58,594 bases of DNA from Stereocaulon alpinum (taxonomy: Eukaryota > Ascomycota > Lecanoromycetes > Lecanorales > Stereocaulaceae): assembly GCA_018257865.1 (NCBI GenBank), contig JAEUBA010000130.1, positions 1 through 58,594 on the forward strand. Direction: 5' to 3'. Positions 45,330 through 56,800 of the stretch are shown here, one piece after another (position 1 is the first letter of the stretch; every line of letters starts with the position of its first letter). The notes below the pieces were generated by a model that saw only the letters and a program-made list of their open reading frames with translations, made no database searches and was not told the origin of the DNA. Both the position numbers and the translations under genes were made by a program.

Positions 45330-45786
45330 AGGATTCCCCCCTCCCTCTCAGCGCCTTAGTAACATAATTTTGTTCCAACGCTGAAATAAGTAGAATTCGT
45401 TAAGCAGCGATAGATATCCGTAAAGTTATATTCTAGCGACTTAGTAACCTAAGGTAACTAGTGTTACTACTTAGATACTATAGTAGTATTAATACTTCTA
45501 GTAAAATATATTATCCTTAGAAAATTATAAGTATATACTGAAAAGATTATTTTAGACTTATTAGGTAACCTAGTATATATAAGTTATCTAATATTATACC
45601 GTAGCAGCTTACTTATAAAGCGTTAGTATATACTAGGCCTTACTAGTATCTTTACTATATACTATATACTTAGCTGGTGACTTAAAAATAATATCCTATT
45701 AATAGGTACCGTTATAGAACTATACTTAGGAGGGGCGGATATTTATTAATAATATTTCCTATAGATATAAATAAGAGCTGAAGTAC

Positions 45787-45879
45787 TAAGAGGAGGAGTA
45801 CTAACTCCCTATTAGCGACCTACTATAATAGGGTAAGGAGGAGTACTAGTTCCTAGTTAGCGACCTACTATAATAGGGT
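45787..45879. repeat. Two-copy tandem repeat inside the relic
   Basis: A unit of about 46 bp beginning aggaggagtacta and ending gcgacctactataataggg occurs twice head to tail with a few differences. It lies in the AT-rich relic and has no coding potential. Confidence 0.7.
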
Positions 45880-46499
45880 AGTCCTTCGCGATAGTATAAT
45901 CTTTATTAATAACCTTAGTCTCTACTTTAGTAGGTTAAGTTACTTATATTTATAGTCTAGCTTTAGCTAGCTAGCGTTTTAACTAAGTATTCTCAGCTTC
46001 TAATACTAATACTAACTCGTTTCTTAGTCTAAACTTTCGTATATCACCGTCCCTAAGTATCGGCCTTAAGATATTTTCTAACTAGATATATTTATCTCTA
46101 TTAGGGTTTTTTATTCTTCCTAAATAGTAGTAGTTAGCTATTAATTAGCCTCTTAGGTTCTAGTAATATAGTACTTCTAAGTATCTCTCCTTTTAAGGTA
46201 ACTATTTTAAACTAATATCTAATAGTTCCTTATCTATCTTTAGAGTCTTAGTTAATAACTTTAGTATCTACTTTAGTTCTACTCGCTGCTCCGCAGCTGT
46301 CTTCCGTTTGCGAGGAACCTTATATATAGGGGCCTTAGATTCCTCCTTAAGTAGATTCGATATATTTAATATCTTTCCCGCTGCTTGTCTAAGTTCTATC
46401 TTCTTTAGAGCCTTAACGAAACGTTCTCTAATATCTTTATCTACCTCCCTTACTTTCCTCTTCTAAGGTGGCTTTTGTATATTTGTCTTCTAAACTTTT

Positions 46500-46940
46500 A
46501 TTCCTGCGAGTGCCTTCTAAACCTCTATCTAAACTCCTAGTCCTATGAGTGCCTTCTAAACCTCTATCTAAACTCCTATTCCTAAGAGTACTTTCTAAGA
46601 CTTTACCTTCTGACCTTCTACTCCTAATATTACCTTCGGAACTTCTTTTCCTAACCCGTCTTTTCCTAAAGTTACTTTCTAAACCTTTATTCCTAATACC
46701 TTCTGCTTCTGGACCTTTATTAAGCTTCTCCTCCTCTTTATACTTTCTAACTATTAAGCTTTTATAGGTCCCGTTATTACCTCCTAATCTTCTACTCCTA
46801 ATATTTAACCTTCTACTTCTGCTCCTGCTATTACCTTCGGAACTTCTTTTCCTAACCCGTCTTTTCCTAAAGTTACCTTCTAAACCTTTATTAAGCTTCT
46901 CCTTCTCTTTATACTTTCTAACTATTAAGCTCTTACTATC
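46500..46940. repeat. Imperfect long tandem repeats inside the relic
   Basis: A unit of about 50 bp (gagtgccttctaaacctcta core) is repeated near 46509 and 46548. A longer block containing taccttcggaacttctttt, aacccgtcttttcct and ctttatactttctaactatt is repeated about 198 bp apart at about 46632 and 46830. The frame 46549-46767 reads as Leu/Ser repeats from this tract and is not considered a gene. Confidence 0.7.
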
Positions 46941-47349
46941 TACTATCCGTCTCGTTCTTAATATATATAGTTATCCTCTGCCTCTTTTCCTAACTTATTC
47001 TTACCTCCTCTAGGTCCCCTAATTATATTTATCTTCCTTATATCCTTATAAAAGTATATAAGAGGTATAGTAATATTCTAGAGGTATAGTAAAGTATAAG
47101 TAAGGTTTTAGGGTTTAGTAGGGGTAACGAGATTTAGGGTTAGGTTTATATCTAATATATATCTAATATATTCAGTATACCTTCTTCCTCGTATAGAGTC
47201 GTAGAGGACGATAAATAGAGTAGAGGATTTATATTATTAGTATATAGGAATAAAGAAGCTTAAAGGATTAAGTTTAATTATTATAGGCGTCTATTCTCGA
47301 CGTAGAAGTAAATATAGACGAGTAAATATAGCAGTCCGAAACCCTATTA

Positions 47350-47440
47350 TCGTTATAATATCTTCCTCGTATAAAGTGGGTCACCTATTCTAGTAGGTTA
47401 CCTTATAAAGTAGGTTACCTATTATAGTAAGTTACTATTT
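47350..47440. repeat. Short tandem repeat inside the relic
   Basis: Units of about 28 bp with the core taggttaccttataaagtag and close variants occur two to three times in a row. It is degraded and non-coding. Confidence 0.5.
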
Positions 47441-50400
47441 TAATTCTAATATCTTATACGTAACTCGTTCTTATAGTATTTTAAGACTCTCAGCGTATTA
47501 CAGTATTACAAGACTTACTATAACCTCCGTTACCGATATTTTAATACGGGTTACCTTTTACGGTAGGCTGCCGTTTACCCTTAATTCGAATATCTTATAT
47601 ATTAACTCTAAATATCCTATACTTCGTATTGCTTAATTAACACTACTCCTTACACTATATCTCTCTTTAGTATATTGCTCTAATAATTCTCCCTGCCCTT
47701 CTACTCTTATTCTATATTCTTAACTCCTGCTCTTTATTCCTGCTTATAGTACTTATATACACCTATTCCCTTCTATTATTACTTATAATTCTATATACTC
47801 TAAGTAGAGTACTTACCTACTCTACTTCCTACCCCCCTCCTCTTTCTACTCCTTCCTAACAGTTATTAGTTAGTATAAGTTAACCGCTTTAGACCGCTAA
47901 AATTTAAACTTATTCTTATCGCCGAAGGGACCTTTATAAATATCGTCGCTCCTTTTCTCGTTAGGCTTATTAATACTATCGTTATCTCTAAAGTCCGACG
48001 AATCTAGTCCCTTTATATTTATCGCTACCTTCTTACTTTCATAATTCTCGTCTACCTACTTCCGAACTAGTTATTATTACTCCCTATTTTATTACGCTAC
48101 TAATATCTATATAATACTGTTATCGCTATATTTAGTCCTCTCCAGCTATAATACGATATTATCTGTATAATATTTGCCTTTCGTTTTATTAGTAATTATA
48201 TCCCGCAGCTATATAGAATAACTATGTTCTAAGATCTTTTCTACTTAGTATAGACCTTCCTATCTTAGTTCTATCTTATATAACTTCTAGTTATCTTAAT
48301 CTAGCCGCCTTAGTTTTACTAGGTTACCTTTTCGTAGTAGTCGAGTCTTATATAGTAATTTAGACTTCTTATTTATTAAAGTAGTATCCTTCTCCGCCCT
48401 TTTATATCTCTTCTATAATACTATTTGCCTAATTTTATTAAGGATTACTATTCTAGATTTATAGATCACCTCCTTAACTATTAGTACCTCTTTACTTATA
48501 AGGCTCTAAATCTCGCTTTCGATAGCTCTAAAACGGAGAATTTTATCGTACTTATCTCCTCCTAAGTAGTATTTTAGAAGAAATCCGAATAAGATCTCCG
48601 CTAGACTATACCTAAAGACTTTAATATATCTCGTATTAATAGCCCTAATAATTATAGGTATATACTTATCCTAAACTAGAATAGCTTCCGTATAGTATTA
48701 CAGTATCGCTCGCAGTATTTAGAGGATTAACTAAATATATTATTCTATAAGCCTAACGGATAATAGATAAGAGACTAGGGCCTATATTTATTTTATATCT
48801 ATCTACTTAAGCCTAGTACTGAAAAACCTCTTAAAGTATACCCCGTTATTATAGTATACTACTCATAGATACCTAAGCTTATTAGTAATATTCTTATCTA
48901 TAAAAGCTACCGAATTCGTAGAATTTGCCACAGTGAAAGCTTCAGCGAATAGGAATTAAGATATATAGTCTACCGTAATTAGAACAAATTTATATCCCGA
49001 TTTAGTAATAGGAGAAAATAGTCTAATATAATTATATCCTAAATAATCTATAGGCTATAGGCTGACTACTAGCAGTAACCTACTTCGTAGCTTTAGTAGA
49101 CTAATTATTTAATAATTATAGCAAGTCTAATAGAAGGTATTAATATCTCTTTACCTTATAGGCTAGAAGAACTTGCTAATACTCCTCTTATATATAATTC
49201 CTTCTAAGAAATACCTATGGATATTATATAGGATAAACAAAGCTTATACTACCTACGGCTTATATATATATCTGCTATACTTGCCGTTTCGTTCGATATA
49301 TACGAGCTCCGTCCTCTAGAGGTCGCCGTTATTAACTAGGACAAATTTGCTTGCGAGGTGTCTCGTCACCCTTCGGCCTAGTGCTTAAAGGGTTGAATCA
49401 GTCTTAGTAAATTAGTCTTAGCAGCACCTATAAATTTGTACTTGATAATATCCTAGTACTATAGATCTTTAAGCTATTCCTGCTACTTCTCTTCCTATCC
49501 TTCGTTATCAGGTGTCTCTAGACTTCTTACTAGAGGGTTACCTTTTATAGCAGAGTAGCCTATTCCCTCTTCTATAACGAAGCTTACTATAGTATTTTTA
49601 AAGTTATCCGCTTTTACTAATAGGTAGCCTTTGATTCTAGATAATCTATCTGCTATTGTAATCTCGCTTCTTAGGATATAGTAAATATTTAGATTATATT
49701 CGCTAAGAGCTAGTTACTATCTTAAGATTCTACTAGTTATATCCTTACTTTATAAGGTTTTTAGCAGTGCTTAGTAATCGGTATATAGTATAATTAGAAA
49801 CTTCAAGCCCTTTATAATCTATTACACTTCTATAAGCGCTTTTATAACAGCTAAGGCTTCTCGTTTAGTTATATAATATCTTAATTATACAGGCGTTAAT
49901 TAGAAAGATAAGAATATTATAATAGATATATCAGCCTATAAGTCTTTATTTATTAGGACTCTAGGTTCTAACGTCCTAAGTTAAAACAGCACCCCTCTAA
50001 GGCTAGTTTTCGACGTATTAGTATATAGATAATATTGCTAATTATTATCTCCTAAATACGTATTCTCTAAGACTACCTGCTTTACTATATCGAAAGCTCT
50101 CTAGTGCTAGGAAGTCTATTAAAAATCTACTACCTTACTTATTATACTCTGCTTTACTCCCTATTTAATAGTTACTTTTTCTTTAACGATTATAGATTTT
50201 ATAACTATTAAGTAGTCGGCCCTTCTAGGAATAAATACTTTTAAGAATAGTAGTATATATACGAATCTTATCAGTTCGTCTTTCGTTTTAGGAACTAGCT
50301 ATTCCCTAAACTATCCTAATTTATCTTCTAATAGCTGGATTCTATTCTTATTACGCTGATATCCTAGGATCTTAACCTTTAATATAAAGAATAAGTACTT

Positions 50401-53400
50401 CTTTAGGTTTAAGGTAAGACGGGCCTATATAAGTTTAGGAAAATAGTAGTAGTAAAGAAAGTATATAAGGCCTTAGAATATTTCCGCACCCCTGATATTA
50501 TTATCTATAAAATACTTATAAACAGCCTCGCCTTATATTATATTAGTAAGTACTAGTTTAGGATTAGGGCTCGGAATACTCGATATAATAATATCCTTAA
50601 GCTAAGTATACGTTCCTAGTCCGCCTATATAACCCTAGCCTATATATAGGTAGTATAGTTACCCTAGTACTAAAGAGAAGGCTAATTTAAAAGTATATAG
50701 GTTAAAGATTCCTATCGCCTAATATCTATTCAAACTATCTGCCTTAAATATATATCTTAGTCGTAGTTAGGACACCTTTTATAAAATAGGCTCGATATAC
50801 TTTATTAGGTAATTAGCTTTTATAGTCACCTTATTCATAGGTATAAATATATACACTATCCTTAACGTTCTATCTTCTTTTCTTAGGAATCGACTTCTAG
50901 CACTCTAAGGGGATATATACTACGTAATAATCCCAGCTTCTATTAGTTTTAGCAGATTCTCCTATTACTATTTTATTTCCTCTAGGGTATATAATACCGG
51001 TTTTGCTACTCTTAGGATTATATTATTATATATTAGAATTCTGTGCTCAATTAAGTCTATCTTTAGTATATCTTTAATATTCTCGCAGAAGATATCCTTC
51101 TAAGTTTCTAGTAACTACTAGACTAGTTTCACCTAATTAGGCGTTTCTACTAGCGGTCTAATCATCTTAGGAAACTTAGCTATCCACTTTATAAAATTAT
51201 TACTTAGATTATTACGTCTTATCTCCCTCCTATACTATATAGGCCTCCTAGTAGTCGGGAATCCTAACTACCTATAACCAAATAATTTATCTTCTTCCGT
51301 AGCTTAGAAGGATTCCTCCGTAGAGAAGATAGGTTCCTCTATAGTCCACCTATAATAACGTTATTCCTAGTATTTTGCTTTATCACTAGTTAAGTCCCGA
51401 CTCCTTCGTATTCCCGATACTATCTTTATACTAGTCTCACTTATAGCTATTCCTTCGTCTTTAATATCCTAGTAAAAAGGGAGCTTTATTACTTTCAGAA
51501 CCTATATTAGCTTCTTATTACCTCTCTAGATTAATAAACTAATATTCGTCTACTAGCTATTAATTCTATTAACTTCTTACCTTACCTTTCTATAGAGTCC
51601 TTCCTACCTCACTTTAGGTAGTCCTAATTTCCGTAGGTCGCCTCCTCTAGTAGGTATCCGTAGGGCTAATAGTAGCTATCTTCGTTTCTTTATATAAAGG
51701 GGGTACCGCTATATAGTGTATATATCCTTAATTTTCGAATTTAGCACCTTTAAGCTCTTTCTATCCTAAGGTATTCCCTTCCTTTCCCTTATACTATCTT
51801 CCTTCTCTCCTCCTATAGGGCTACCTATTCCCCGTATATCCTTCCCTAGGTAGTTATTACCGTCGTAAGGGTCTAGGATCCCTAACGACGTAATACTTTT
51901 CCTAATTCTATATCCTTAAAGTTGAAGTCTAAGTTAATCTCCTCTTCTTCCTTATCTTCTTTATCCTCTTAGGCTTGCAACGCAGCTTCCCTTATTACTT
52001 CTTTAAGGATAGTATCTATCTAGGTCTACTAGTTATATCGGAGCTTATTAACTACCTTATTATCCCAAATATCGTCTATATTTATATCTTCAGCTAGTAT
52101 AACTTCTAAAGCTTTAGTATATATCTTTACTAAGACTAGCAACTTATAGTATATTCTAGTTATATTAGCGATATAGTATTTATTATAACTATAAAATCTA
52201 ATAGCCTTAATACTTCGTAGCTATATACGCCCTAGTAATATACTATAACTTATATTCCTAGGGACTATATAGGCTTCGATAATCTTACGGACTCCTAATA
52301 AAGTAAGGGCTACCTATATATACCTAGTTAATTAATAGTAGTCTCTATTAGTAACTTTTATAATAATATTCTTATTAGGATATATATAGTATAATATTAA
52401 TTTTATAAGTTTCTTAGATACTAGGTTAAGGGTAGATCTAAGATCTATTAGTATTCGTCGTACCTTAAAGTCCTAAGGGTTACTTTTCTTTAGTTGAATA
52501 ATTCCTACTATATAGAAGTTCCCTTTCTAACTTTGTTAGTTATTAACTAAATTAGGATTCTTAACTGAGGTTAGGTTTAATACTAACTCTCTATAATTAG
52601 TATAAGTTAAATATCTTAAAGTATCTAACGCTATATTATATACAGCTGAGATAGTATCCGTTAGATCTATATAAGCTACTATAGTAAGGAGTCTCTTATT
52701 CTTAATAGGCTTCCGTTTATCTAGGTCTATAATAAACGCTTCGATATTATAGTCTATTTCTACTTAGCTTACTTCTTTAACTACGGTCTTTACTACTACT
52801 TTTACCTTCTACTTCTACGCTGCTTTACTTTCTAGCTTAGGAGTTAAGCGTAACGCCTTAGTAAGTAAGGTTCTCGCTTTCGGAGCGATATATATTAGCT
52901 ATACTAACGTAATATTCGCCTAAGAATTTTATAAGAATATAGTAGTATTCTATATATCTTACTCTCCTATTCTATATAGCTTTTAGATTAGTACGAATCC
53001 TTATAGACGTCGTTTACTTTTTAGTTTAGTTTTATTAATTGGTGGTGCTAGCAATATTACACCTTTCGGGATATTCTCTCTAGCTTTAGGGGTAGATATA
53101 GACGTAGGCGGTATATATATAGGTTATATATTCTTAGGTATATCTAGCTTCCTATTTAACTATCTAACCTTCTTAGATACAGCCTGAGTGACTGCTTTCG
53201 GAATACTACCAGCCTTTTTTAGAATTTTCTGCGGCGGCGTAGATTAGGTAGTATTAGGTAAGTCTTCCTCCTTATTAAATTTAACTGTAGAATACTTCCT
53301 CTTATTAGTAAGTATATAAACTTCCTCCGTAGTCTATTTAGATTCTTTATACAAATATAACTCGTATTATATTAAATTACGAATATATATATCCTTATCT

Positions 53401-55602
53401 CCTAAGTCCTAATCTCCTAGTACTATATAAGTTTAATATCTTAAATAATCCTCCGCTTTAACTTAATACGATACTATTTCTTAACGACGTAGGATTACAG
53501 GTGTTATATTTAACCCTATTATATATAGTATAATATCCCTTTCTCTACTATATAGTGCTATAGCCTTAGATTCTAGTATTACTCTCCTCTTATTCTCTTT
53601 ATCTATTACTTTCTTCCTCTCTTCCTATAGTACCTAAGGGTTTATGTAATCTCTGCTTATATAACTAATCTTAGTGCAATTAAAATATACGAACTTAGAT
53701 TTTTAAAACGTATTCGGCTTCTAGTAACCCGCCGTAGGTAAGGACCCTTTAGGTAGTAAAAATCTAGGTCCCCCTAATTCCCTCTAAGGTTACTACCTTA
53801 ATAATATATAGTTCCCTAGGTTCTAGCCTGCTTATACTATCCTATATAGTGCCGAATTATAGTAGGGCACCTTAGTATACCTCAGCTTTAAGAAGCCCTA
53901 GGTTAGTACTTTCTATAGAAGTTCCGTATTTTATTCTATTTAGCGTGTAAACTACTTATCCTTTAAATCTATTCTAGTATAGATATCTTCCTTTTCTTTC
54001 TCTAACTTCTTCTTCTTATTAATAGGATCTTTATCTTATTCGTCCTTATTTAGGACTCTATTAATTATCTTAATTACCTCTTTAAGATCTACTTTCTTCT
54101 TCTTTATAATACCTCCTATCACTACTCGGATAGTTTTATTATTAAGACTTCGAATTATCCTTAGGCCTAGCTCGCTATATAAATCTTTTAGTAAGACCTT
54201 CGTAAGCTCTTATACTTCTTTATAGTACTCCTTAATAAGTCGTCCTTTCTACTTAAGATTCTCGAACTTCCTTAACGCCTTAGATAGCTTATTTAGTTTC
54301 TCCTTCTTTAGGAACCTTATAAGAAACCTTTCTTTTAATATACTCTAGTTATTATAGACTTCTTTATCTTAGTCTTCTACCTATTTCTTTATAGTCGACC
54401 CTTCTAGATATACTAACTCCAGCTAAAATACTTTTACTTAATTAATTCCTATAGATTAATATTATGCTATTATTAGTATAATTTAGAACTCGAAAGCTTT
54501 AATAAACCTTACGGCGTCTTCTCTATCCTTATTACCTATAAATTAAGGTATCTTAAACTGCGTGAACGAATTAAGTGCTATAATATATAATTCCTACTTA
54601 ACCTGCTTTTGACCTTGTGCAAGTAATAGGAGAGAAGGCGGGAGAGGCTATTTCCTATACGGTAGGCCTTCTAACGTAGGTGACCTAGTTATAACAGGTG
54701 CCCTTATACTTAGATACTCGTCTATATTCGCTACTACACGAGTCTTTGGAATATAGAGATTAGTAGGTAAGGTATATATTATACTTCCTATCAACTATAG
54801 TTGCAGATGCCTTAGGGTGTATAGCGGGAAAGTAGAATATATTAGTAAATAAGCTAGTAATAGGTCTCTACTTATAGTAGGTCTCTTTATAACTTCCTCT
54901 AATAGTATAGGAGGTGCTTCTATTAACAACTCAGTTAGTATTCCTTATTAAGATATAAGTATAGGCGATATAAGTCCTTCTTATTTATATTTAATCTTCT
55001 TTAGTATAATAGGTATAGATAACCGCTAATCCTTAAGCTAAGCTTAAATTTCGTCTCGTTACTCTATATCTAATTACTTCGTAACGTTGCTTAGGTCTAA
55101 CGAATCGTCAGATAATAGAGAACTTAATAATAATAATATTCTCTTTATCCGTAATTTTATTATAATAAGGGCGTTACTTCCTTATAGTAGGTATCCTTAC
55201 TCTATATACTAGTAGTCCGCTCTTACCTTATACTAAATCTAGTAATAATATTATTATAAATAATTATTAGATAGGTAAGGAAGGTATATTATCCTTATTA
55301 CTTATAACTATTATCTTTTTAATAATAGTTACTTAAGTACTTATAGGTAGATTCTGCTATACTAAATCCTAGTATAGTAACTCGTCTCCTATATAATATA
55401 TCCTAGCTCTTTCTATTCGACTTCAGTTCTTCCTCTTCTATAGTATATAGTTTGCCGTATTACTCCTAGACTAGGACGTAGACCCTAGGCTACCCTACTA
55501 TAGACAGTTACTAAATCTACTGGAAAGGTTTTCGTCTAAATATCCTTCTTAGCTTACTTAGAGATAGTAAGATTTAAATCGATCCCAGTTCAGCCCCTAG
55601 AA

Positions 55603-55745
55603 TATAATAGATAAATAAAAAGCAATGGCAAAGCAACGTTAGGTAGTTAACTTTATTATAGTATAGGGATAATCTATCTAAGTGATAGAATTCTAGAATT
55701 CTAGCTAAGTGCTCAAAGCTAACTAATCAGCTATAGGGCTAACAA
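55603..55745. repeat. Direct repeat, right copy (putative LTR)
   Basis: Right partner of 45187-45329. Compared with the left copy nearly all changes are G-to-A or C-to-T in CpA/TpG context, for example cattgtgg against tattatag. The palindrome tagaattctagaattcta is intact. On the minus-strand orientation of the internal genes this would be the 5' LTR. Confidence 0.8.
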
Positions 55746-56800
55746 CGGTTATTAGAGTCCCTTACCAAGCTCCCTTACCAAGTATACTGAGAACTAACCG
55801 AGCACGCTAGGCTAGCACTCCAATCCGTACCCTTCCTTATATAGAGCACATGTTACAGGTCTACGTCTGAATTATCTCACCCGTGATATACTAGGCTTAT
55901 CAGCTTCTCCCGGCCGCTCGTTATAATACTCGCCCGCGTTATAACGCCCCACCCCCTAAATAATCTACTTATCTTGTAAATTCGGTAAGACTAGTAACGT
56001 CACCCAATAAAACGATTTTACTAGGGAAAAAATATATTATTAGTAAGCTACGCTTACGCCCGTTAATCCTAAAAAAAAAAAAAAAATTAATTCAAATTCT
56101 AGGCCCTAAAGTGGCCCTATTATTTTTAACTAGCCCTAAAAAAATTCTTTTAGGGTTTAAATAGCCTTTAAATCTATATACTCGAGCCCTAATAACCTTT
56201 AATCGCCCCCTAAAAAATTTAGGGCCTGAATTAACTCTAATATCTATGCGCCTAAGCCCTTAGCCAATAATTTCTAATCGTCCTAAAAATTCTTTCGGGG
56301 CCTAAAATAGCCCTATAAGCCCTTTAATAAAAAAGTTTTATATATAAAAGTTATAGATTAGAATATTTTCTATAAGTTATATACTAGGATTTTTAAATTA
56401 TATCTACCGGCTTAAAAATTATTTAATTATAAAGACGATCCGGTCTAATTTTCTTTGATTTGGCGATTTGGCGGGTTATAAAGACCCCCCTAGATAAGGG
56501 CTACTTTTTAACGCGCCTAGAGGCACCTCCCCTAAGTGTTACGGCTCGCCTAGAGGTGATCGTAGGAGAAGGCAGCTTTAAAGAAAACTACCTTATATTA
56601 GGATTTAGCTAATAGGCTACGCTTAGTATCTAAAAAATAGGACGAAGAAGAAGAAGAAGAAATTAGGGAGCTCTATATACTTAATATCCTAAAGGCTAGC
56701 TCGCCGCTAGTCCTAATTAAGAAGCTATATTAACTAATATACTAACCTATCTCTATACTAATTTACTACCTCTATACCTAATACTAAGACCTCTAAATTA
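55746..56800. other. Spacer between two gypsy relics
   Basis: The first 220 bases retain CpA/TpG words and GC-rich runs (cccggccgctcg), so are less mutated and may be the rest of an LTR. After that it is AT-rich, with a 16-base A-run at 56071-56086 and scattered ccctaaa and ttaggg words to about 56330. A gaa microsatellite lies at 56643-56661. No gene is seen. Confidence 0.5.

Larger units (their letters stand above)
45187..55745 (-). mobile_element. RIP-degraded Ty3/gypsy-type LTR retrotransposon relic
   Basis: A 10.6-kb AT-rich segment bounded by the 143-bp direct repeat. Read on the minus strand, broken coding remnants appear in gypsy order. A gag-like helical segment lies at about 54.6-54.0 kb, a zinc-knuckle-like remnant near 53.7 kb, reverse transcriptase about 51.3-50.2 kb and RNase H about 50.1-49.6 kb (ending in a LSR-like motif). 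Integrase core and C-terminus lie at about 49.3-47.9 kb. Stop codons are mostly TAA or TAG where CAA, CAG or TGG would fit, the signature of CpA-to-TpA change. No frame is intact, so it cannot encode a working element. The 45.4-47.8 kb part has no domain I can name and holds tandem repeats. Family assignment is moderately sure, exact domain limits are not. Confidence 0.75.

Noticed and set aside
46549..46767. Leu/Ser-rich frame inside the right AT-rich block
   Set aside because: It reads through a pyrimidine-rich tandem repeat, has no domain, and lies in RIP-degraded DNA.
45787..47440. Spaced repeats that might suggest a CRISPR array
   Set aside because: They are head-to-tail tandems without unique spacers, within eukaryotic retroelement DNA.
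56071..56330. ccctaaa and ttaggg words that look like telomere repeats
   Set aside because: They are irregular, interspersed and not in tandem arrays, so not a telomere or clear interstitial telomeric tract.
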